DNA from: Thioclava atlantica
GTDB lineage: Bacteria; Pseudomonadota; Alphaproteobacteria; Rhodobacterales; Rhodobacteraceae
Length of the DNA: 64,000 nt
Assembly: GCF_000737065.1 (NCBI RefSeq)
Contig: NZ_AQRC01000003.1
Location: 1-64,000 of the forward strand
Reading direction: 5' to 3'
Each line of letters starts with the position of its first letter. Within the stretch, counting starts at the first letter, position 1. Below are positions 34,420 through 44,765 of the stretch, piece by piece. The notes below the pieces were generated by a model. That model was not told where the DNA came from and ran no database searches. It worked only from the letters and a program-made list of their open reading frames with translations. Made by a program: the position numbers and the translations under genes.

Positions 34420-34796
34420 CGCGGGTGATCGAGCGCCGAGAGCGCAGGGCTCGATGCGATCATCCAGCCCGAGAAATCCGGCTTGGGCTTGCCCTTCTCG
34501 GTGACCGTGACGAAGGCATAGGCATCCGAGGACGGGTCGTCCGCCGGGTAGCGGCATTCGCGCAGCGTGATCGTGATGAAGCCGTAATCGACGCTCTGGC
34601 CGACCGCGAGGGTGATGTCGGATGCGGTGCCCGAGACCTTGTCGAGCCCGCGCAGCGTCGCCCCGGTCCCGTCCGCGAGGCCCTGTGTCGGCTCATCGGG
34701 GGGGATCTGGTCGTCAGGCGTGATGTTGGACTGCAGGTCCTGCGCCGCCAGAGCGGTCGGCAGAAGCGCCAGCATGAGTGCGAGCGCGCGGATCAT
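34383..34796 (-). CDS. DUF2155 domain secreted protein
   Basis: 137 residues: signal peptide MIRALALMLALLPTALA, then the DUF2155 domain with ATLRGLDKVSG, VDYGFITITLRECRYPADDPSSDAYAF (in pieces) and FSGWMIASSPALSALDHPRYDVWAIRC. The two cysteines may pair in the periplasm. It sits in the aat-DUF2155-mlaD-NDUFA12 block that recurs in Rhodobacterales. Function unknown. Its start overlaps the mlaD stop by four bases. Confidence 0.9.
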   Translation of the reverse strand: MIRALALMLALLPTALAAQDLQSNITPDDQIPPDEPTQGLADGTGATLRGLDKVSGTASDITLAVGQSVDYGFITITLRECRYPADDPSSDAYAFVTVTEKGKPKPDFSGWMIASSPALSALDHPRYDVWAIRCKSD

Positions 34797-35251
34797 TGGC
34801 TTCCCCCTTCGCCGTTTCCTCCGGCGAATTTGAGCATCAGGTTGAGCACCGAGACGGCGCTTTGCGTGTCGAGTATCTCGTCGCCGGGCTTGAGATCATC
34901 GAGCGCGCCGCCGGGAATGAGCTCGATGAAATTGGAGCCGAGGAGCCCGTCCTGGGTCACCGCGATCACCGTATCCTCGGGCAGCGTCACCCCCTCGCGC
35001 ACGGAGATCGTGGTATCGGCGAAGAAGGTCTTCGGGTTGAGCTTCACGTCGGTGACGGTGCCGACCTTGACACCGGCGAGCCGCACATCCGTGCCCGGAA
35101 CCACGCCGCCGATCGAGCGGAAGGAGGCGTGAAGCGGATAGGAGCCACCTTCCGGGCCGATCCCGAGCCCACGCCCGGCCCAGACCAGGAAACCGAGCGC
35201 CACCAGAAGCACCATCGCCCCGGTCAGGACCTCGACGCGATTCTCGTTCAT
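34793..35251 (-). CDS. mlaD: Outer-membrane lipid asymmetry protein MlaD (MCE domain)
   Basis: 152 residues: N-terminal transmembrane anchor (EVLTGAMVLLVALGFLVWAG), then one MCE domain (YPLHASFRSIGGVVPGTDVRLAGVKVG and QDGLLGSNFIELIPG). MlaD hexamers form the periplasmic ring of the MlaFEDB phospholipid transporter. The other mla genes are not adjacent. The start at 35251 fits the anchor; the upstream frame overlaps the NDUFA12 gene. Confidence 0.92.
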   Translation of the reverse strand: MNENRVEVLTGAMVLLVALGFLVWAGRGLGIGPEGGSYPLHASFRSIGGVVPGTDVRLAGVKVGTVTDVKLNPKTFFADTTISVREGVTLPEDTVIAVTQDGLLGSNFIELIPGGALDDLKPGDEILDTQSAVSVLNLMLKFAGGNGEGGSQ

Positions 35252-35273
35252 CTCGCGATTCCGCCGGAGCGGA

Positions 35274-35648
35274 TCATTCCGGCTGCCAGGCTTCGTAATC
35301 GCGACGCGCCACCGGATGGGCGAGTCGGATCGAGCCCGGCGGCACATAGGCGGCCTCGGTGCCGGTGAAGTTCGGGTGATGCGGTTTTTCCCACGGTTTG
35401 TGGAGCAGCGGCATCTCGGTCGGCGGCTCGTCATAGGTGAAGTGGATCCAGCCATGCCAGTCCGGCGGGATCCGGCTCGCTTCGCTCTCGCCGTTATAGA
35501 TCACCCAGCGTTTCTTGCCGTCGCGGGTGCGGTAGTAGATGTTGCCCTGATCGTCCTCGCCGACCTTCACGCCCTTTCGCGCGGTGAAGAGCTGGGTTCC
35601 GAGCGTCTGACCGTTCCACCAGGTGAGAAGCCGAAGAAGGAATTTCAT
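35274..35648 (-). CDS. NADH:ubiquinone oxidoreductase accessory subunit NDUFA12 family
   Basis: 124 residues with the NDUFA12/B17.2 pattern: [35 protein letters not shown]-like [26 protein letters not shown] and the [10 protein letters not shown] region. Alphaproteobacterial complex I contains this subunit at the matrix-arm/membrane-arm junction. First gene of the block with mlaD 22 bases downstream. Confidence 0.94.
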   Translation of the reverse strand: MKFLLRLLTWWNGQTLGTQLFTARKGVKVGEDDQGNIYYRTRDGKKRWVIYNGESEASRIPPDWHGWIHFTYDEPPTEMPLLHKPWEKPHHPNFTGTEAAYVPPGSIRLAHPVARRDYEAWQPE

Positions 35649-35776
35649 GGGGACAACCTCCGCAATGCGTCAGGCCAGTTATATCCGTTGACGCGTGAAG
35701 GTCCAGTGGCGGCGGAGGCAAAAATCGAAAGGGCGAGCCTGCGCCCGCCCTTCGCATTCCGGTCTGTCGCGCGGGG

Positions 35777-37042
<1,266 letters not shown>

Positions 37043-37080
37043 CTAATACCTCTGCTGCCGGGCTCTGCCCCGGCTGTGAA

Positions 37081-37113
37081 TTGGCCTGTCCCCTTGAGAC
37101 TAGGACAGGCCAA
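37081..37113. repeat. 11-bp perfect inverted repeat between clpP and clpX
   Basis: TTGGCCTGTCC and GGACAGGCCAA flank an 11-base loop; a second shorter hairpin (CCGGCC-ATG-GGCCGG, 37139-37153) lies next to the clpP stop. Neither has a clean T tract on the minus strand, so they could be attenuator, processing or transcript-stabilising structures separating clpP from clpX expression. Confidence 0.6.
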
Positions 37114-37157
37114 TCGTCACCTCAATGTCAAAATCACCCCGGCCATGGGCCGGAGGA

Positions 37158-37787
37158 TCACTTTTCGCCCTCGCCGGGGGCGCGGCTCTCGAGGATCTCG
37201 TCGATCAGCCCCCACTCCTTCGCATCCTCGGCCGACATGAAGTTGTCGCGCTCGAGCGCGGCCTCGACCGTCTCGTAATCGTTGCCGGTATGCTTGACGT
37301 AGATCTCGTTCAGGCGCCGCTTGAGCTTCTCGGTCTCGCGGGCATGGATCATGATGTCGGTCGCCTGCCCCTGATAGCCGCCGGAGGGCTGGTGGACCAT
37401 CACGCGGCTGTTCGGGAGCGAGAAACGCATCCCCTTCTCGCCCGCGGTCAGCAGCAGCGAGCCCATCGAGGCGGCCTGCCCGATCACCAGCGTCGAGACC
37501 TTCGGCTTGATGTATTGCATCGTGTCGTAGATCGACAGACCGGACGTCACCACGCCGCCCGGCGAGTTGATATACATCGCGATCTCTTTCTTCGGGTTCT
37601 CCGCCTCGAGGAACAGCAGCTGCGCGCAGATCAGCGTCGACATGCCGTCATGCACCGGCCCCGAGAGGAAGATGATGCGTTCCTTGAGCAGGCGCGAATA
37701 GATGTCGTAGGCGCGTTCGCCGCGCGAGGTCTGCTCGACAACCATCGGCACCAGCGTGTTCATGTAAAGGTCGTGGGGATCTTTCAT
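37158..37787 (-). CDS. clpP: ATP-dependent Clp protease proteolytic subunit ClpP
   Basis: 209 residues with the catalytic triad in place: Ser in [11 protein letters not shown], His in VMVHQPSGG and Asp in the [11 protein letters not shown]-following region. N-terminal [23 protein letters not shown] is typical. Assembles as a tetradecameric chamber with ClpX or ClpA. Confidence 0.98.
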   Translation of the reverse strand: MKDPHDLYMNTLVPMVVEQTSRGERAYDIYSRLLKERIIFLSGPVHDGMSTLICAQLLFLEAENPKKEIAMYINSPGGVVTSGLSIYDTMQYIKPKVSTLVIGQAASMGSLLLTAGEKGMRFSLPNSRVMVHQPSGGYQGQATDIMIHARETEKLKRRLNEIYVKHTGNDYETVEAALERDNFMSAEDAKEWGLIDEILESRAPGEGEK

Positions 37788-37933
37788 CTCGGTGCCCTTC
37801 TTGCGCTTATGGGAATTCCATATCCTCGGTTCTTTACAGAAGTCTTAGTGACGCCGCTCGGGAGCTTCAAGGGCGTCCGGTCAATCGCTGCAACACAGGG
37901 GAGCTGGGCGTGGCGTCAATTGCGCGGCGCGGA

Positions 37934-39214
37934 TCAACCCGACGCCCCGTCGCCCGCGCTCTCCGCCGCGGCCTGCATCCGCTCGCCCGCCTCGCCTGCA
38001 CGGAACCACGCCCGGATCGCCGCGCGCTCCTGCGGCTCCATGTAGCTCAGGTTCGCGGGCGGCATCGCGTCGGTGAGCCCCGCTTGCACATAGATCTGGC
38101 GCGCGGCCGCCGCGATCTCGCGCGGGGTTTCGAGATGGATGCCCTTCGGCGCCTGGCCGATCCCGTCGAAACCGGGCTCGCTGGCGTGACACATCGAGCA
38201 GCGTCCCATCACGATATCCTGGACGTCATCGAAACCGGGCGCCTGTGCGAAGCGCTGCTCGAAGGGCGTCAGCATCGCGGTGCCGTCCTCATCGCCGCCC
38301 AAATCGGCTTTCGGGATCGAGGAGAGCCAGATGATCGCGAGAAACAGCGCCGCCGTCGCGCCCCACGTCCACCACGGCTTTCCCTTGTGGGCGTGATGCG
38401 TGTTGAAGAAATGCCGAATCGTCACCCCCATCAGGAAGACGAGCGATGCGATCAGCCAGTTATATGCGCTCGCGAAGGCCAGCGGATAGTGGTTCGACAG
38501 CATCAGGAAGATCACGGGCAGCGTCAGGTAGTTGTTATGGGTCGAGCGCTGCTTGGCGATCTTTCCGTATTTCGGATCGGGCGTGCGGCCCGCGACCAGG
38601 TCGGCCACCACGATCTTCTGGTTCGGGATGATGATGAGGAACACGTTCGCGGTCATGATCGTCGCGGTGAAGGCGCCCAGATGCAGAAGCGCCGCGCGCC
38701 CCGAGAACACCTGCGTGTAGCCCCAGGCCATCGCGACGAGGATCACGTAGAGCCCCAGCATCAGCCGCGTGTTGTCCTCGCCGAAGCGCGACTTGCAGAT
38801 CAGGTCGTAGAGGATCCAACCCACGGCCAGCGAGCCCACCGAAATCAGGATCGCGCCCCAGACCGGCAGGTTCATCACCCGCGGGTCGATCAGGTAGAAT
38901 TGCGCCTGGCTCCAGTAGAGCACGACGAGCATCGCGAAGCCCGAGAGCCAGGTGACATAGCTTTCCCATTTGAACCAGGTGAGCTGGTCGGGCATCCGCT
39001 CGGGTGCGACGAGGTATTTCTGGATGTGATAGAATCCGCCGCCATGGACCTGCCAGGCCGCCCCGTGCACGCCCTTCGGCGCGCCGGGCTCCGGCACCAG
39101 CCCCAGATCGAGCGCGATGAAGTAGAAGGACGAACCGATCCAGGCGATCGCCGCGATCACGTGCAGCCAGCGCACCGCGAATTGCGCCCATTCCAGCCAG
39201 AACGTGTAGTCCAT
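37934..39214 (-). CDS. puuD: Urate hydroxylase PuuD (membrane urate oxidase with cytochrome c domain)
   Basis: 426 residues: about eight transmembrane helices (WLHVIAAIAWIGSSFYFIALD to FLAIIWLSS) followed by a cytochrome c domain with a CSMCH haem site near residue 345 and a methionine in DAMPPANLSYM. PuuD oxidises urate to 5-hydroxyisourate, passing electrons to the chain. It lies 139 bases downstream of uraH on the same strand, which completes the next step. Confidence 0.93.
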   Translation of the reverse strand: MDYTFWLEWAQFAVRWLHVIAAIAWIGSSFYFIALDLGLVPEPGAPKGVHGAAWQVHGGGFYHIQKYLVAPERMPDQLTWFKWESYVTWLSGFAMLVVLYWSQAQFYLIDPRVMNLPVWGAILISVGSLAVGWILYDLICKSRFGEDNTRLMLGLYVILVAMAWGYTQVFSGRAALLHLGAFTATIMTANVFLIIIPNQKIVVADLVAGRTPDPKYGKIAKQRSTHNNYLTLPVIFLMLSNHYPLAFASAYNWLIASLVFLMGVTIRHFFNTHHAHKGKPWWTWGATAALFLAIIWLSSIPKADLGGDEDGTAMLTPFEQRFAQAPGFDDVQDIVMGRCSMCHASEPGFDGIGQAPKGIHLETPREIAAAARQIYVQAGLTDAMPPANLSYMEPQERAAIRAWFRAGEAGERMQAAAESAGDGASG

Positions 39215-39353
39215 CCGTCATCCCCCGCTCGTTTCGGCTCAGCCTTCCCCAAGCCTCGTCCGAGCGCAAGCGACCGCGCGCATGGAGAGGATGATTTTTG
39301 TCCAGACGCTCAAATTCCGCGCAGTCCCGCTGCGCGGCCGGAGCGGCGCGACC

Positions 39354-39710
39354 TCAGCTTCCGCGATAGGTCGAGTAGCCGTAGGGCGAGAGCAGGAGCG
39401 GCACATGGTAATGCGCCTGGGGATCGCTCATCCCGAAGCGGATCGGGATCTCGTCGAGAAAGAGCGGCTCCTCCGCCTCGAGGCCGCTGGCCCGCAGGTA
39501 ATCTCCCGCGGCGAAGACCAGCTCGAAGCGGCCCGGATGGAACTCGGAAGCGGGCAGAATCGGCCCGTCGGCGCGGCCATCGGCATTTGTGACAGCCTGA
39601 GCGATCTGCCGCCGCGCTCCCCCCTCGATCGCGAAGAGCGTGATCCGCAGCCCCTCCGCCGGGCAACCGCGCGCCGTGTCGAGCACATGGGTCGTCAGAT
39701 ATCCTGTCAT
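39354..39710 (-). CDS. uraH: 5-hydroxyisourate hydrolase (transthyretin-like)
   Basis: 118 residues with the family landmarks: TTHVLDTARGCPAEGL at the N-terminus, an arginine in the middle sheet and the C-terminal tetrapeptide YRGS. It hydrolyses the product of PuuD. MTGYL at 39710 is preferred as start, with AGGCGG six bases upstream. OHCU decarboxylase and allantoinase genes are not adjacent. Confidence 0.95.
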   Translation of the reverse strand: MTGYLTTHVLDTARGCPAEGLRITLFAIEGGARRQIAQAVTNADGRADGPILPASEFHPGRFELVFAAGDYLRASGLEAEEPLFLDEIPIRFGMSDPQAHYHVPLLLSPYGYSTYRGS

Positions 39711-40038
39711 CGGTTGCCGCCTTTTCATCCAGATCCTGTGGCATCACTATGCAAACCGTGTACGGGCACCGCAAGATCGAGTACACTCACCACAAATTGC
39801 TTTTCCTTCGGGCGCGTTTCGGTTGATCCCGGTGGCCAATGATCTAGCTGACACAACAGTTTCATGGAGGCGTCACGCAGGCGTCACCTCACAGGCCCAT
39901 CGCAACGGGGAACGAACAGGTGAAGAGCAGCCATGGCACATATTCTCAGCTTCGGCGAGCGTTGCAGCCCGGCCCTTCCCGCAATGCCCGCCCGCGCCCA
40001 TTGCGGCTTGCGAAACTCGAGATGACCGGAGCCGCGCC
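39711..40038. other. Gene-free stretch between uraH and the glycolipid operon
   Basis: Contains divergent promoter regions and the imperfect direct repeat AGGCGTCACGCAGGCGTCAC near 39867-39888. A 30-codon frame (39933-40025) starts with an ATG and ends 13 bases before the next gene; it could be a leader peptide but has little support. Confidence 0.4.
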
Positions 40039-40860
40039 ATGACCCGAGACGCCCCCCCTCCCCGCTCCCCGGCACGCCAACGCTTCCGCAGCCTGTTCCT
40101 GTCCGATTTCCATCTCGGTTCGCGCGGCTGCAACCCCGCGCCAATTCTCGAATTTCTGCGCGGCATCGAGGCCGAGACGATCTATCTCGTGGGCGACATC
40201 TTCGATCTCTGGCACGGCGGCACCGTGCAATGGGACGACCGCCACAGCGAGATCATCGAAACCCTCGAGGCGCATGCCGAGACCGGGACGCGCGTCGTCT
40301 ACCTGCCGGGCAACCATGACGCACCAATGCGCGCGCCGGGAATGAACTTCCTCAATTTCGAACTGGCCGAGATCGTGACCCATGTCGGCGCGGACGGCCA
40401 ACGCTACCTGGTGCTGCATGGCGATCAATGCGACGCGCGCATCCTGCGCTGGCACGCGATGACCCGCTTCGGCAGCCGGATGGACGCGCTGTTTCGCGGT
40501 CTCGATGCCTGGCTGCGCCGCCGGCTCAACCGCACGGAAACCGAGCGCAGCCTGATCCAGCTCGCGATCGCGGGCATCAACCACATCATCGCGCGCGGGA
40601 GCGGCTACGAGCGCCGCTTGATCGCGATGGCCGAGGCCGCACAGGTGGACGGCATCGTCTGCGGCCATTCCCACAAGCCCGCCCTGCGCGAGAGCGACGG
40701 GCTGACCTATGCCAATTGCGGCGACTGGGTGGACAGTCTGACCGCCTTGGCCGAAGATCACTCCGGGGCGCTGCAACTGCTTCAATGGAGCGCCGCGCCC
40801 GCGTCGGCGCCCGTCGGGGCCACCTCCGCTGCGCCTGCGGTGGCAAAGGTACGTGCATGA
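40039..40860 (+). CDS. LpxH-like UDP-2,3-diacylglucosamine diphosphatase family phosphoesterase
   Basis: 273 residues, calcineurin-like metallophosphatase. Metal motifs in order: SDFHLGSRGC, LVGDIFDLWH, LPGNHDAPM, VLHGDQCD and CGHSHKP. Closest in pattern to LpxH/LpxH2-type proteins of envelope lipid metabolism. It is the first gene of an overlapping four-gene operon with a GT21 glycosyltransferase, so its substrate may be a lipid pyrophosphate rather than the lipid A intermediate. The start at 40039 precedes the conserved core by 18 residues. Confidence 0.85.
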   Translation: MTRDAPPPRSPARQRFRSLFLSDFHLGSRGCNPAPILEFLRGIEAETIYLVGDIFDLWHGGTVQWDDRHSEIIETLEAHAETGTRVVYLPGNHDAPMRAPGMNFLNFELAEIVTHVGADGQRYLVLHGDQCDARILRWHAMTRFGSRMDALFRGLDAWLRRRLNRTETERSLIQLAIAGINHIIARGSGYERRLIAMAEAAQVDGIVCGHSHKPALRESDGLTYANCGDWVDSLTALAEDHSGALQLLQWSAAPASAPVGATSAAPAVAKVRA

Positions 40861-41993
40861 CGATTTTGACGAGCTTTCTGTTCGGTATCCTCGGTTTCAC
40901 ACTGGCGGCGCATTTGATCAGCTCCGCCCTGACCGCGTGGCGGCAGTCCCTCCCCGCACGCCGCGCGCCGGCCGATCGGCCCTTCGTGGCGGTGCTGCGA
41001 CCGGTCTGCGGCCTGGATCCGTTCGACGAGGAGACGCTCGGCTCGACCTTCGACCTCGACTATCCCGATTACGAGATCCTCTTCTGCGCGCCCTCCGAGG
41101 ACGACCCGGCCTGCGCCCTCGTGCGCCGCCTGATCGAGACCCGCCCCGATGTGCGCGCGCGCCTGCTGACCGGGCTCGATGCGGTGTCTGCCAATCCGAA
41201 GCTCAACAACCTGCACAAGGGGCTTGCCGCAACGCAGGCTGAGTGGCTTGCCATGGCGGACAGCAACCTGATGCTGCCGCGCGACTACCTGCAACGGCTC
41301 CTGGCCGAATGGCGCCCCGGCACCGGTCTCGTCTCGGCCCCGCCGGTCGGCGAGACCCCCGCGAATTTCTGGGGCGCGGTCGAAGCGGCCTTCCTCAACT
41401 CCAACCAGGCGCGCTGGCAGGTGACGGCCGATATGCTCGGCTTCGGGTTCGCGCAGGGCAAGTCGCTGTTCTGGCGTCGCGACATTCTCGAAGCGGGCGG
41501 CGGTTTCGCCGCGCTCGGGCGCAACATGGCCGAGGACGTCGCCTCGACGAAGCTCGTGCGCGCCCAGGGCCTCAAGGTCCGGATCACGCGCCATCTCTTT
41601 GCCCAGCCGATCGGCAAGCGCTCGGCCCGTGCAGTCTGGGACCGCCAGTTGCGCTGGTCGAAGGTGCGCCGGGACGGTTTCCCGCTGATCTTCATCGCCG
41701 AAGCCGCGCAAGGCCCGCTCTTCCCCTTCGTCGCGGCGGTCCTTCTCGCGGCGCTCGGGGCCCTGCCCTGGCTCGCCCTTCCGGCCCTCGTCCTCGTCTG
41801 GTACGGGGTCGAACTGATGCTCGCGCGCCGCGCGCACTGGCCCGCCTCTTTGCGCGACCTTCTGGCCTTCATCCTCCGCGACGCCCTCCTGCCCGCGCTT
41901 TGGGTGGCGACCTGGTTCGGGCGCGATTTCACCTGGCGCGGCAACGACATGTCCCACCGCGAGGTAAGCCGCGACCTGCCGGCCGCCGAGTGA
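40857..41993 (+). CDS. Ceramide glucosyltransferase-like glycosyltransferase (GT21)
   Basis: 378 residues: N-terminal membrane anchor (MTILTSFLFGILGFTLAAHLIS), then a GT-A catalytic domain with the GT21 signature: VLRPVCGLDPFDEETLGSTF, MADSNLMLP (D1/D2), NMAEDVAS (D3) and RQLRWSKVRRDGF, the (R/Q)xxRW motif. Three C-terminal hydrophobic segments follow. Bacterial members glycosylate ceramide or diacylglycerol. ATGA overlap with the phosphatase gene. Confidence 0.88.
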   Translation: MTILTSFLFGILGFTLAAHLISSALTAWRQSLPARRAPADRPFVAVLRPVCGLDPFDEETLGSTFDLDYPDYEILFCAPSEDDPACALVRRLIETRPDVRARLLTGLDAVSANPKLNNLHKGLAATQAEWLAMADSNLMLPRDYLQRLLAEWRPGTGLVSAPPVGETPANFWGAVEAAFLNSNQARWQVTADMLGFGFAQGKSLFWRRDILEAGGGFAALGRNMAEDVASTKLVRAQGLKVRITRHLFAQPIGKRSARAVWDRQLRWSKVRRDGFPLIFIAEAAQGPLFPFVAAVLLAALGALPWLALPALVLVWYGVELMLARRAHWPASLRDLLAFILRDALLPALWVATWFGRDFTWRGNDMSHREVSRDLPAAE

Positions 41994-42000
41994 TCCCGCG

Positions 42001-42576
42001 ATGATCGGACTGGAAACCGTCACCGCCCTCATGGCGAAGCACGGGCTCGCGGTCGTCGCCCCGATCGCGGTCCTCGAAGGGCCGATCGTCACCGTGATCG
42101 CGGCCTGGCTCGCGAGCCAGAACCTGTTCAGCCTGTGGTCGGTCGTGGTCACCGTGATCGTCGCGGATCTTGTCGGGGACATGGGGCTCTACGCCTTGGG
42201 TCGCTGGGGACTGCACCGGCTGCCCAAGCGCTGGCGCGACAAGTTCGGACTCAACCGGGCGCGGCTCGTCAGCACGGGGCGGCATTTCCAGAACAAGGGC
42301 GTGCGCACGCTTCTGTTCGGAAAATGGACCCATTCGGCCGGCGGCCCGGTTCTCGTGGCCGCAGGGGTCGCGCGAATGAACATTTGGGTGTTCATGTTCA
42401 CCAATCTGCTCGCGACCGTGCCGAAATCGCTCATCTTCGCGGGGCTCGGCTATGAGCTGGGCTCCTATTACGGGCGCATCGACAGCTGGATTACGCGGAT
42501 TTCGCTGATCCTGCTGGGCGCAATTCTCGTCGCGCTCGCGATCTGGTATTTTCGCCGCAGGAGTCGCAAAGGATGA
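42001..42576 (+). CDS. DedA family membrane protein
   Basis: 191 residues with five or so hydrophobic helices and DedA features (VLEGPIVTVIAAWLASQN, a re-entrant GDMGLYALGRWG segment, FGKWTHSAGGPVLVAAGVARM). DedA proteins include undecaprenyl-phosphate and phospholipid translocases. Seven bases after the GT21 gene and overlapping the GT2 gene by four bases, consistent with moving a lipid intermediate across the inner membrane. Confidence 0.88.
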   Translation: MIGLETVTALMAKHGLAVVAPIAVLEGPIVTVIAAWLASQNLFSLWSVVVTVIVADLVGDMGLYALGRWGLHRLPKRWRDKFGLNRARLVSTGRHFQNKGVRTLLFGKWTHSAGGPVLVAAGVARMNIWVFMFTNLLATVPKSLIFAGLGYELGSYYGRIDSWITRISLILLGAILVALAIWYFRRRSRKG

Positions 42577-43313
42577 CCAAGGTCAGCTGCATCATTCCCG
42601 CCTATAACGAGGCGCCGCGCATCGGGGCGGTGCTCGACCGGGTGATCGACCATCCCCAGATCTCGGAGGTGGTGGTGATCGATGACGGCTCGAGCGACGG
42701 GACCGCCGAGATCGCCGAGATGTATCTCGACCGGAACGACCATCTGCGCGTGCTCCGCCAGAGCCGCAACGGCGGCAAGACCCGCGCCGTCGCCAGCGGC
42801 ATCGCGGAGGCCCGCGGAAGCCATCTCCTGCTGCTCGACAGCGACCTGCTCGGGCTGACGCATCGCGATCTGGGGGCCCTGATCGCGCCGGTCGCGGCAG
42901 GCCATTCGGATGTCTCGATCAGCCTGCGCCGCAATGCGCCACGCACCTGGCGGGCGATCGGGCTCGATTACATCTCGGGCGAGCGGGTTCTGCCGCGTGA
43001 CATGCTGGCCGCACGTCTCGACGAATTGCACGCGCTGCCGCGGTTCGGGCTCGAGGTTTTCATGAACCGGCTCTGGATCGAACATGCCGCGCGCATCGCC
43101 GTGGTCGCATGGCCCGGGGTGGACAGCCCGATGAAATCGGCCAAGCTCGGCAACTGGCGCAAGGGGGTGGCGGCCGATGCGAAGATGATGCGCGACATCT
43201 TCCGCACCATCGCGCCGCACCACGCCCTCGCCCAGATCCTGGCGATGCGAAACCTGCGCGTCCTTCCGCCCGCGCCCGACATGACCGGCGGGACGGAACA
43301 CGCCCCGCGCTAG
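42573..43313 (+). CDS. Glycosyltransferase family 2
   Basis: 246 residues, soluble GT-A fold: CIIPAYNEAPRIGAVLDRV, VVVIDDGSSDGTAEIA, RNGGKTRAVASGIAEARG and LLLLDSDLLGL as DxD-like motif. Resembles dolichol-phosphate-mannose synthase-type GT2 enzymes that load a lipid carrier or extend a glycolipid. Last gene of the operon, overlapping dedA (ATGA). Confidence 0.88.
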   Translation: MTKVSCIIPAYNEAPRIGAVLDRVIDHPQISEVVVIDDGSSDGTAEIAEMYLDRNDHLRVLRQSRNGGKTRAVASGIAEARGSHLLLLDSDLLGLTHRDLGALIAPVAAGHSDVSISLRRNAPRTWRAIGLDYISGERVLPRDMLAARLDELHALPRFGLEVFMNRLWIEHAARIAVVAWPGVDSPMKSAKLGNWRKGVAADAKMMRDIFRTIAPHHALAQILAMRNLRVLPPAPDMTGGTEHAPR

Positions 43314-43343
43314 AACGTTGCTCGTAAAATCTCCGGAGGCTCC

Positions 43344-44765
43344 ATGGCTCAGCACACCCGCGTCATCATCATCGGCTCCGGATCGGCAGGAATTTCCGCG
43401 CTGCGCGAAGTGCGCCGGGGAATCGAGGATTTCCGCATCATCAATGCAGGCGACTGGGGCACGACCTGTGCCGCGCGCGGCTGCATGCCCTCCAAGGTGA
43501 TGATCGAGGCCGCCAACGCCTTTCATCGCCGTCACGATTTCGCGCAGTTCGGGATCACCGGGGCCGAGGGGCTGGCGATCGACATCCCCTCGGTGATGGC
43601 CCGCATACGCCGGATGCGCGACAATTTCGTCCGTTCGCCGCGCTCGATCCCCGAGGAGCTTGGCGAGAAGGCGATCTCCGCGCGCGCCCGTCTGCTCGGG
43701 CCGAACCGGGTCGAGATCGAAGGCATGGGCGAGATGACCGCCGATGCGATCATCCTTGCCACCGGCTCCTCGCCCGTCGTCCCGAAACCGTGGGATCGTT
43801 TCGGCAACCGGATCCTGACCACCGACAGCCTGTTCGAACTGCCCGACCTGCCCCGCCGCATCGCCGTGATCGGCATGGGGGCGATCGGGGTGGAGCTTGC
43901 CCAGGCGATGGCAAGGCTCGGGATCGAGGTCGAGGGCTTCGACGCGCTCGAGACCGTGGCCGGGGTGAGCGACCCGGAGGTCGCCAAGGTGATGCGTGCG
44001 CGGGTCGAGGCCGATCTGCCGCTGCATCTGGGCGCGAATGCCGAGATCACCGAGACGGAGACCGGCCTGCGGGTGACGGGGGGCGACGGCGCCGCCTTCG
44101 AGGCCGATGCGGTTCTGGCCGCGATGGGGCGCCGGCAGAATATCGCCGGGCTCGGGCTCGAGACACTCGGGGTTGAACTCGATGAACGCGGCATGCCCCC
44201 GGTCGATCCCGCGACAACCCAGATCGGCGATCTCCCGGTTTTCATGGCGGGCGACGCGAACGGCATCCGGCCGATCCTGCACGAGGCCGCCGACGAGGGC
44301 CATATCGCGGGCCGCAATGCGCTGGCCGAGACCCCGCGCGCCTATTGCCGCCGGACCTCGCTCGGCATCGTCTTCTCCTCGCCCAATGCGGCGCGGATCG
44401 GACAGGGTTTCAAGGACCTCGAGGGGCAGGAAATCCTGATCGGTTCTTTCGATTTCTCGCACCAGCCCCGCGCGCGGATGGCCGAGAAAGCACATGGTCT
44501 GGTCCGGATCTATGCCGAGCGGCGCGGCGGCAAGCTGCTCGGGGCCGAGCTGGCTTTGCCCGAGGGCGAGCATTTCGCGCATCTTCTCGGGCTGGCGATC
44601 CAGTCAGGACTGACCGCGCACCAGATGCTCGCGATGCCCTTCTACCATCCGGTGACGGAGGAAGGGGTGCGCGGTGCGCTGCGCGAGATCGCCCGTCAGC
44701 TGCCCGATGCCAACCGCTCGGATCTGGCCGACTGTCCCGAAACCGGGCATCCCGCGCTCGACTGA
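43344..44765 (+). CDS. Dihydrolipoamide dehydrogenase-like FAD disulfide oxidoreductase
   Basis: 473 residues: FAD site VIIIGSGSAGISALREV, redox disulfide GTTCAARGCMPSK (CxxxxC), NAD site IAVIGMGAIGVELAQAMARLG, second FAD site VFMAGDANGIRPI and C-terminal PFYHPVTEEG with the catalytic His/Glu pair slightly altered from the HxHPTxxE pattern. Not next to 2-oxoacid dehydrogenase genes, so it may be a mercuric reductase/soluble transhydrogenase-like relative. Its 3' end overlaps the convergent BKACE gene by 70 bases. Confidence 0.85.
   Translation: MAQHTRVIIIGSGSAGISALREVRRGIEDFRIINAGDWGTTCAARGCMPSKVMIEAANAFHRRHDFAQFGITGAEGLAIDIPSVMARIRRMRDNFVRSPRSIPEELGEKAISARARLLGPNRVEIEGMGEMTADAIILATGSSPVVPKPWDRFGNRILTTDSLFELPDLPRRIAVIGMGAIGVELAQAMARLGIEVEGFDALETVAGVSDPEVAKVMRARVEADLPLHLGANAEITETETGLRVTGGDGAAFEADAVLAAMGRRQNIAGLGLETLGVELDERGMPPVDPATTQIGDLPVFMAGDANGIRPILHEAADEGHIAGRNALAETPRAYCRRTSLGIVFSSPNAARIGQGFKDLEGQEILIGSFDFSHQPRARMAEKAHGLVRIYAERRGGKLLGAELALPEGEHFAHLLGLAIQSGLTAHQMLAMPFYHPVTEEGVRGALREIARQLPDANRSDLADCPETGHPALD

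Noticed and set aside
39933-40025. 30-codon frame before the LpxH-like gene, possible leader peptide
   Set aside because: No strong ribosome binding site, no regulatory amino acid run and no hairpin set characteristic of attenuation.
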